Positions 10,092 to 15,534 of a stretch of 15,534 bases of DNA are shown piece after piece. The notes beneath the pieces are model-generated. The model made no database searches, was not told where the DNA came from, and was given only the letters and a program-made list of their open reading frames with translations. Where the stretch lies: assembly GCA_900088475.1 (NCBI GenBank), contig FLMG01003581.1, positions 1 through 15,534 of the forward strand. Direction: 5' to 3'. The position numbers and the translations under genes are program-made. The DNA comes from Hyphochytrium catenoides. Its lineage: Eukaryota > Sar > Hyphochytriomycetes > Hyphochytriales > Hyphochytriaceae. The first letter of the stretch is position 1. Every line of letters starts with the position of its first letter.

Positions 10092-10587
10092 TTTCGCTGG
10101 CTAGCCTTCCGCTCGGAAGTTGTGGGACACAAAGCCCATTTTGGTGGCTCCTAAGCGTCGATCCAGATTCTTGCACAAGAGGTGGCATCCCGGCCGGTGG
10201 TCAGTTCAAGCGATCTGGACTAACTTTGACATCTTCGCTGCTCTAGGGAAAAGCCCTGCCCGAAGCCTGACGTCTGCAAAAGAGGACGCTATCCGAAGAC
10301 AGAGCCATCGACAGGTTGCCGAGGCCAGAAGGAGCTACGGCGTTCGGTCCGGGATCGTGTCTGGATGTCCGATGATCTCCTCTCCTCTTCCATCGGAGAC
10401 AGAGCTCTTGTAGAGAATAACGGATCAGAGGAAGGATCACTAGCAATACTCAAACACCTTGCAGAGCTCCCCCACGAGCCGGGAGGGAACGGGTAATCTA
10501 TGGAAGATATGACTAATGTTAGCTATGGGATAACAGACACACTATACCACCCCGAGGAGGAAGTGAGGTTACCACTGCTGACAGAAG
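10092..10587. promoter_or_regulatory. Divergent intergenic region, presumed shared promoter
   Basis: Separates the firm start of the coiled-coil gene (-) from the tentative start of the 10588 gene (+). Frames that stay open here (10120-10413 on plus, 10243-10446 on minus) start at non-ATG codons or show no domain, so they are not called. No clear TATA element was seen. Confidence 0.35.
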
Positions 10588-12578
10588 ATGTTGCTGCTGC
10601 TGCTGTTGCTGGTGCCGCCCCGCATTCCCATCTTCTCATCACTGCTATTTATCATCGGTGGCAGGAGTGAAGGCACCATTCTTCGAGAGAAGGCGACCCG
10701 AAAAACAACTCGGAAACTAGGGGCGGGAGGCAGCATCAATGCCTGGAGAAGAGAAGGCAACCCGAAGAACAACTAGGAGAAGTAGTAGCAATGGAGGGAG
10801 TGAATGCAGCACCAGTGCCTCAAGAAGAGAAGGTGACCTCGAAGAAGAACAACTTGGAGAAGTAGCGGTGGTAGCACCAACTGCTAGGCCTCACAAGCAT
10901 CAGCATCATCAACAACAACAGCCGATCGATAATAGAATGAGGCAGAAGAGTTCTCCTCGTCTTTCGCTGGGAAGAAAAACCAACGAGAAAAGGAGACGCC
11001 GCTTGCCATCGATGACTGATGATCAAGGAGGTGAGCGTTTGTTGTACCAAGATGGTAATGAAGAAGCTCGAAGTGAAATGATGGACGAAGATGGAAACGG
11101 GCATACCTGGAGTGGTCGAATAGGAGGAGGAGGGAAAGAGGAAGAGTTGCAGCAGCTAACATCACGTCATCTGCGCTGCTGATGGAGGCCTGGCTCCTGA
11201 TGGTGACCAGGGGGAGGAGGGGGGACATGGGATGGAAGTACGATGCGGAAGGTCGTGATGCTAGTGGCGGTGATGAAGAAGAAGACGATAGTGTGGTGCA
11301 GGGCATCATCGCACCCGACAGGAATAGGAGGGCATCCGCGGTAGGTGGCATTGATAGTTGGGGTGGTGGAGGCACTTCCTCTGCGACTAGTGTCTTCAGC
11401 GTGAGGCAGACGGCCACTGCAGAAATACCTGAGGCCGAGGCTCCTCCGTCACTTAGGTTGCTCATCGTGTACAAGCTAGACGCCCCACCTAAAACCTCTG
11501 TGGCTTCCGATGGGTAGGCAGAAATTCTCACAGGGTGGCAAGTTCAAGGAGAAGAGGTCATCTGGGAAGCACATCTTCGCCCGGCGGATTCTTCATGAAG
11601 TGACTCTCACTTCCGGTACGACAGCAGTTTCTTGATAGGATTTCTGAAAGTGTCAAACAGAAAGCGTAGGTGGTCCGGATCTTGCCTGGATAAAGATTGA
11701 CGAGAGCGAAGTGAAGGATCACCACCATGCGAGGAGTAGGGATAACATACCGCCAGATTTGCTGCTTTTTCGTGACAAGGAAGGTAAGCGGGTCTTTGAG
11801 GAAGACGGCGAAGCTGGCATCAGAGTTCTCCATCACGCAGGTGAGTATCTCACCATACCACCGCCACCGCCCCACCCCACCCCTAGCATTAGTTACAATG
11901 TGCGGGAATCAGGATATATAAACTGTCCTGATTTTAGGCATGGGAAGTATTATTCCTTGGTCCGCAGAACATACGGTCTGCACTGCTAGCTATGCCGAGT
12001 GTGATGTCGTGGCTGGGGACGAGGTGTCTTTATACGGTTTGGCTCCAGAGGGTCCCGGTCGTGTTACTCTTGCCAATGCAGTCATCATGCGAGAAGGAAG
12101 GCATCTCAGGTATATAGCAGAAAGTAAGTCGCTCTTCTCACACTAGCACTTTCGTTGGTAAATGGCCCTAGCAAGTAGAAGAGTTAGACGATGAAGACTA
12201 TACAGAGCTCCCGGACACGTGGGTATATGTCAGGCTGACAAATGTGAGTACCACTTTCAGGGACTATGGCTCAACTATGTTGAAGCTTGCACGACAATGT
12301 AGTCAACATTGCTGGACCCGACTAATCTACGTGCCAAAGTCAAGGTTAGGGCTGGGGCCAGAGTGGTACTGGTGGTGACCACTAAGGTAGGAAGGGGCGT
12401 TTTGAAGGCAGGAACTTTCAGTACTACCCTTATTGAGGCCGCAGACGACCACTCTTCAGTCAAAGTATATGTATATACTGGATGGAGAGGAAAGCAAATC
12501 CTCGAGAGTTGTGACTATACGACCACTTACAGTCAGTCTATGGCAGATCCCAAGTATGGCACTGGGTCTCGAACGTAG
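10588..12578 (+). CDS. Unrecognised multi-exon protein, probably secreted or membrane-targeted
   Basis: Best model: 10588-10666, 10734-11030, 11156-11466, 11534-11615, 11670-11840, 11938-12123, 12179-12243 and 12303-12578, 488 aa. The 3' part is the better supported: four consecutive introns (11616-11669, 11841-11937, 12124-12178, 12244-12302) match phase, three of them with GTGAGT or GTAAGT donors. The 5' part is tentative; introns 11031-11155 (purine-rich) and 11467-11533 are weak. The N-terminus is MLLLLLLLVPPR then a second hydrophobic run, like a signal peptide or anchor. Exon 2 is low complexity, Arg/Ser/Glu-rich with a His/Gln run. Exons 5-7 look folded (PDLAWIKIDESEVK; DVVAGDEVSLYGLAPEGPG; DTWVYVRLTN), perhaps beta-rich. 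I do not recognise the family. The last exon may contain a further 58-base intron (12387-12444), moving the stop to 12604-12606 and giving an end with SLWQIPSMALGLERSFLFD. It overlaps the left arm of the inverted repeat. Confidence 0.45.
10595..10614 (+). repeat. CTG-rich run encoding poly-Leu
   Basis: A short imperfect run of CTG/TTG triplets just after the ATG at 10588 encodes the seven leucines of the predicted signal-like segment. The opposite strand reads as a CAG run. Confidence 0.6.
10681..10875 (+). repeat. Three diverged tandem units of about 64-76 bases
   Basis: Each unit has the core GAGAAGGYRACC, then CGAAGAACAACT, then a GGAGAAGTAG-like end. Core AGG positions are at about 10691, 10755 and 10831. 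Unit 2 encodes EKATRRTTRR. Unit 1 would encode EKATRKTTRK but falls in the predicted first intron of the surrounding gene. Unit 3 has a three-base insertion and a shifted frame (EGDLEEEQLGE). Confidence 0.6.
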
Positions 12579-12637
12579 TTTCCTTTTTGATTGGCTTTTA
12601 GTTTGACTTTCCATCAAACCCGAGGCATGACCTTTGC
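12428..12637 (+). repeat. Left arm of large inverted repeat
   Basis: 210 bases that pair with the reverse complement of 12739-12941. By hand alignment there are about 13 mismatches and one 7-base gap over about 203 positions (near 94% identity). The arm begins about 16 bases before a possible splice acceptor at 12444 and covers the end of the coding sequence of the 10588-12578 gene plus about 60 bases beyond its stop. Confidence 0.88.
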
Positions 12638-12738
12638 CAATTTGATTCTATTTACTCGATGGGAGCGATTGCCTGGAGTGCTCGATTCGGCACTTGATCA
12701 GGCTAGGTCTATAGATGGGTTGTACTTCACTGGACGGC

Positions 12739-12941
12739 GCAAAGGTCATGCCTCGGGTTTGATGGAAAGTCAGACTAAAAGTCAATCGAAACGGAAACTG
12801 CGTTCGAGACCCAATGCCATACTTGGGATCTGCCATTGACTGACTGTAACTGGTCGTATAGTCACAACTCTCGAGAATTTGCTTTCCTCTCCATCCAGAG
12901 ATACTTTGACTGAAGAGTGGTTGTCTGCGACCTCAATAAGG
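12739..12941 (-). repeat. Right arm of large inverted repeat
   Basis: 203 bases, reverse complement of 12428-12637, separated from it by a 101-base unpaired loop (12638-12738). It lacks 7 bases present in the left arm near 12467-12474 and has CAG where the left arm has the TAG stop at 12576-12578. No target-site duplication is evident at the outer edges. Confidence 0.88.
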
Positions 12942-13120
12942 CAATATCTAATCCATCTCTTAGCTAAGTCACAATCTGATACCTCATACGGCGTGCCTCT
13001 ATCGACATACCCAAAAAGGCCCTTAGTTCGTCGTGAGAGGACGTCGTTCAGATGCGCTCTAAGTCCAGCGGCATCCGAACCAAAAGTCACTCCTCTTGCC
13101 ATCACCGAGTAATTTGTCAT
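12782..13120 (-). CDS. Hypothetical ORF whose 3' half is the right repeat arm
   Basis: A 112-codon frame from an ATG at 13120 (in-frame TGA six bases upstream) to TGA at 12782-12784. Residues 1-60 are unique and look protein-like (GVTFGSDAAGLRAHLNDVLS; VDRGTPYEVSDCDLAKRW). From about residue 61 it enters the inverted repeat (IEVADNHSSVKVSLDGEESK, then SRVVTIRPVTVSQWQIPSMA). A 58-base GT-AG segment (12982-12925) could be an intron, but using it leads to an early stop. It may be a truncated paralogue of the neighbouring plus-strand gene, a pseudogene, or a chance frame. No known family recognised. Confidence 0.3.
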   Translation of the reverse strand: MTNYSVMARGVTFGSDAAGLRAHLNDVLSRRTKGLFGYVDRGTPYEVSDCDLAKRWIRYCLIEVADNHSSVKVSLDGEESKFSRVVTIRPVTVSQWQIPSMALGLERSFRFD

Positions 13121-13484
13121 CAGTCAGTCAGTTATGGGCCATCGAGGGCGATGAGCAGCTATTATTAGCTAAGTCTCCCACCGGACGGCAGATCCGTCAT
13201 CTTGCTTCAGATCCTATAGCCACAAGTTGTTGCCCGGAAAGAGTCGGAACGCCATTGAGTTTAGTGAAAAGAGGCTTGAAGCCAGGGCTATCGCGCATGA
13301 GTCTTGAGACGATAGAGATACCTTGCGCAAGTAACTACAATCTACAGAAGGAATACCTTCCCCGCTGCTTAGCTATGAGGCTCGCCATCAGCATCCCAAA
13401 GGATTGTTAGAGATTCAAAAGGACTGCATGGGTCCCACCTCCTTCCTCGACGCGTATCAAAAGTACTCAAGAGATTGTACTTAC
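13121..13484. other. Unassigned interval
   Basis: Holds a plus-strand open frame (13096-13410) with no motif and no real context, and probably the missing 3' exon of the minus-strand gene at 13485-13817. An AGTC tetranucleotide run is at about 13120-13130. Nothing else can be supported. Confidence 0.3.
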
Positions 13485-13817
13485 AAAGGAAGAACATGAT
13501 CATTAACTTCACAAAGAGCAGGTCAAACATGCTAAGTACATCATTCTGTGGATAGACGTTACGCTGGCAATAGGACGTGATCTTAGCATTGCGCTGCGCG
13601 CCTGTGTAGCAATGAGTAAGGACATTACTACTAGCACACAGAAGCATTAAGCTCCAGGTCAAGAAGGAAGTGGTTCCTAGACCGAGCGAGGGTCACAAAT
13701 CGCTGCAGCATCTTGGTGGGCAAAGAACCGACCCTCTCTCTGAACGCGTCAGTACCTGTCTTTCCGAAGTACCCTATCAGAAACTCCCCGCATCACGGCA
13801 GCAACCCGTAAGAGCAT
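13485..13817 (-). CDS. Tentative small multi-exon gene, 3' end not resolved
   Basis: Possible exons 13817-13756, 13676-13640 and 13593-13485, ending at a strong donor (GTAAGT at 13484). The first intron (79 bases, acceptor CTCGGTCTAG) and second (46 bases) match phase. The start MLLRVAAVMRGVSDRVLRK resembles a mitochondrial presequence, and a TTAAATA-like element lies about 30 bases before the ATG. Exon 3 ends in a hydrophobic run (FDLLFVKLMIMFFL), which may be a membrane segment. I could not place the following exon: candidates include acceptor CTTCTGTAG near 13353, after which a frame stays open for about 40 codons. No family recognised; the whole model could be wrong. Confidence 0.28.
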
Positions 13818-14005
13818 GATGACCTCCTACACCCGAACCTCTATTTAAGGGATCTTTCGAAGAGCGACATGCTATGGGAGCTGTCTTGATTATTAGCTTA
13901 CGCACACAATGACCACTCTTGAATGTCGTTTACAACTCGACCGAACATACAGAATGTATCTTACAAATAAGGCTGGAAGATCACAGCTCCTGAAAGGTTT
14001 GCTTA

Positions 14006-15511
14006 CTACCAGTCCTCAGGCTCATCCTCCATCAAATGAATCAATATTGCTGGCGACCTCACCTCACGCATCATCTCAGAGAGAAACTTTGCCAACTCCA
14101 AACGCTGCTTCTCAAGCCTTTCTGCAGGGCTAAGATAGCACTTGTCAGATGACAGGTTTGCGCACGTGTCCACGCAGCGGCGCCACTGGGCAAGCGAAGC
14201 ATTGAACTGATTGGGATGTTGGCTGAGCTTTCTCTCCACAAATTCGAGTATCTCATCTTGATCACGCCACTTCCTGAGAGTCGTCTCTCCTACCCTAAGA
14301 ACAAGTAGATACTCCGAACACCATGGGGATGAATAGTAAGCCCCAGATGTACCGAAAAGAGATTGATGACTTCTCTTTCCTGAGCGTCCATCCGGACTGT
14401 ACGGGGCAGTGTAGCCAGCTCGTACTTCTTTGACATAAAGTCTTGCTTCCACCGGCTGATTAGGGCATTCCATACAGTCAAGCGCCAGTCTACGCACAAA
14501 GGGCGAAGATTGGCATTCACAAAGACATTCCTGGACTTCATCCACATCAAACGTTCGTGATGGCCCACAGGTTTCGTCATAAAAGCACTCTCCTCGACAA
14601 GGACTCGTCACTTCATGAACTGGTTCGCTCTGGTTCTCTAAAACTTCCTTCGAGGTGTTGACCACAAGGACAGGACTCTTTCGCCGATGCCTGTGATCTA
14701 CTTGCTTTTCAGATATGCATCCTCCACTTACTGAAGTGCCGCAGTTGCAATGTTGTCCGTTGTTATGGAGGTTGAGTCGATGAAGCCTTTTCTGAAGTTC
14801 TTGTGCAGCATGTTCGACCCCGTTGGCGGAAGGGTCTGCATACCATCCCCAATCGCCCAACTCGTCGCACTCACTAAGGTCTGATATGGTGGCTGCTCGC
14901 TCTCTCAGTGTCTTCATCGGGTCCCTCGGTGGGTCCGCCTTGCTGGCCAGCTCATGAGGGTAACTTCTAGATGTGCTCAAAGTCTGGCATATTGTGCGTG
15001 AGCATTTGAATGTCACTCCACCTTCATCTGTTACAGCTTTAGTTGGAAAGTGCCGACAGTTGCGCCATATCTGGCGACCGGGAACGACGTCAGCGCAAGG
15101 AGCATCAGCAATTTCCTTCTGTAGCAGTGACGCCTTTCTTTCAACCGAGTTTGGATGGGTGTGAAACACAGACTCTGTTGGGCACCGCCGGTAGCGTTCT
15201 TCCTGGGCTTCGTCTCTGCTGGGAGTGCCAAGCGAAATGGAGTGCCTCCTCTTCCTCAAAGGACTAGGTGGCTTTGGTGGTGTACGCATCATACGTGGCA
15301 TATCTTCATCACTCCCAAAGGCTCGGGCTGGGGAAACGCGGCCAGAGCCCTTAGTGTACTTTGTCTCAAGCTTGACCCTCGTGAGACGGCTCTTGTCAAC
15401 GCCGTTCCCTCCTTCCATATGCACTACTTCAGATGTTTGAGTCTTTCTACAGACAATCCGATAATTACGCTGTGGCACTCCTTCTAGGAGAGTGTCATGG
15501 TCTGAGTACAT
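14006..15511 (-). CDS. PX-like domain protein with Cys-rich central region
   Basis: An uninterrupted 501-codon frame, by far the longest in the window, ending in TAG. The ATG at 15511 is preceded by an in-frame TGA at 15532-15530, but a spliced upstream exon beyond the window cannot be excluded. Residues 72-98 are Pro/Arg-rich and basic. A Trp-rich acidic patch (CDELGDWGWYADPS) is at 215-228. Residues 255-350 contain clustered cysteines: CNCG, CRGEC, CLCEC and CMEC. From about 354 to 482 the pattern suits a diverged PX (Phox homology) fold: YVKEVRAGY, SEYLLVLRVGETTLRKWRDQ in place of the usual RRYxDF strand, then EILEFVERKL and a final helix with EKQRLELAKFLSEMM, like the R-x2-L-x2-FL end of PX domains. 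PX domains bind phosphoinositides on endosomal membranes. The usual basic/aromatic pair is only partly kept (KW-RD), so lipid binding is uncertain. PX is my inference from pattern. Confidence 0.65.
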   Translation of the reverse strand: MYSDHDTLLEGVPQRNYRIVCRKTQTSEVVHMEGGNGVDKSRLTRVKLETKYTKGSGRVSPARAFGSDEDMPRMMRTPPKPPSPLRKRRHSISLGTPSRDEAQEERYRRCPTESVFHTHPNSVERKASLLQKEIADAPCADVVPGRQIWRNCRHFPTKAVTDEGGVTFKCSRTICQTLSTSRSYPHELASKADPPRDPMKTLRERAATISDLSECDELGDWGWYADPSANGVEHAAQELQKRLHRLNLHNNGQHCNCGTSVSGGCISEKQVDHRHRRKSPVLVVNTSKEVLENQSEPVHEVTSPCRGECFYDETCGPSRTFDVDEVQECLCECQSSPFVRRLALDCMECPNQPVEARLYVKEVRAGYTAPYSPDGRSGKRSHQSLFGTSGAYYSSPWCSEYLLVLRVGETTLRKWRDQDEILEFVERKLSQHPNQFNASLAQWRRCVDTCANLSSDKCYLSPAERLEKQRLELAKFLSEMMREVRSPAILIHLMEDEPEDW

Positions 15512-15534
15512 TCTCTGAGCTTTCTCGCATCAAT

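Noticed and set aside
10884-11531. Long minus-strand frame (215 codons) opposite the plus-strand gene
   Set aside because: Ser/Leu/Pro-rich composition is what the complement of a purine-rich coding strand gives; no splice continuity with neighbours.
11558-11875. Minus-strand frame of 105 codons with protein-like stretches
   Set aside because: Lies opposite plus-strand exons that are joined by strong donors and matched phases.
13909-14133. Plus-strand ORF with a real ATG
   Set aside because: Overlaps the 3' end of the 501-codon minus-strand gene and shows no feature of its own.
14290-14580. Other frames inside 14006-15511 (also 15155-15487 and 15043-15267)
   Set aside because: Shadows of the long uninterrupted minus-strand frame.
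1-15534. tRNA, rRNA, CRISPR arrays, bacterial operons or ribosome binding sites
   Set aside because: None seen on a read of both strands; the intron-rich eukaryotic genes make prokaryotic features inapplicable.

Overview
This window is nuclear DNA from a eukaryote, most likely a unicellular protist or alga. The genes are broken by many short GT-AG introns (about 45-80 bases, a few of 95-240), base composition is near 50% GC, and the recognisable products are eukaryotic: a mitochondrial ribosomal protein, a secretory-pathway J-protein, an SLC37/G6PT-type sugar-phosphate transporter, a long coiled-coil protein and a PX-like protein. I cannot name the species. Exon boundaries were found by eye from GT-AG signals, reading-frame continuity and matching intron phase, so they are predictions.

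Layout, left to right: (1) 70-607 (+), mS38/COX24-type mitochondrial ribosomal protein, two exons. (2) 1092-1493 (-), a small unrecognised ORF with a mitochondrial-type N-terminus. (3) 2235-3565 (+), a J-domain protein with signal peptide and membrane segments, three exons. (4) 4255-5857 (+), a complete five-exon transporter of the glucose-6-phosphate/organophosphate antiporter family, 441 aa. (5) 6102-10091 (-), a long coiled-coil gene of about 14 exons, convergent with the transporter; a single in-frame TAG in its middle is unexplained. (6) 10588-12578 (+), an unrecognised multi-exon gene with a Leu-rich signal-like start; its 3' half is well supported by four consecutive phase-matched introns, its 5' half is not. 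It diverges from gene 5 across a 496-base interval. (7) 12428-12941, a large imperfect inverted repeat (arms about 205 bases, about 94% identical, 101-base loop) that contains the last exon of gene 6. (8) 12782-13120 (-), an ORF running into the right arm. (9) 13485-13817 (-), a tentative small gene. (10) 14006-15511 (-), an uninterrupted 501-codon reading frame with a Cys-rich middle and a PX-like C-terminus.

The genes do not form one pathway. Two products look mitochondrial (mS38 and perhaps the 1092-1493 ORF), three look secretory or membrane-bound (J-protein, transporter, the 10588 gene), and the coiled-coil and PX-like proteins look cytoskeletal or membrane-peripheral. The places most worth checking are the inverted repeat with its coding arms, the in-frame TAG at 8020-8022, and the unrecognised gene at 10588-12578.
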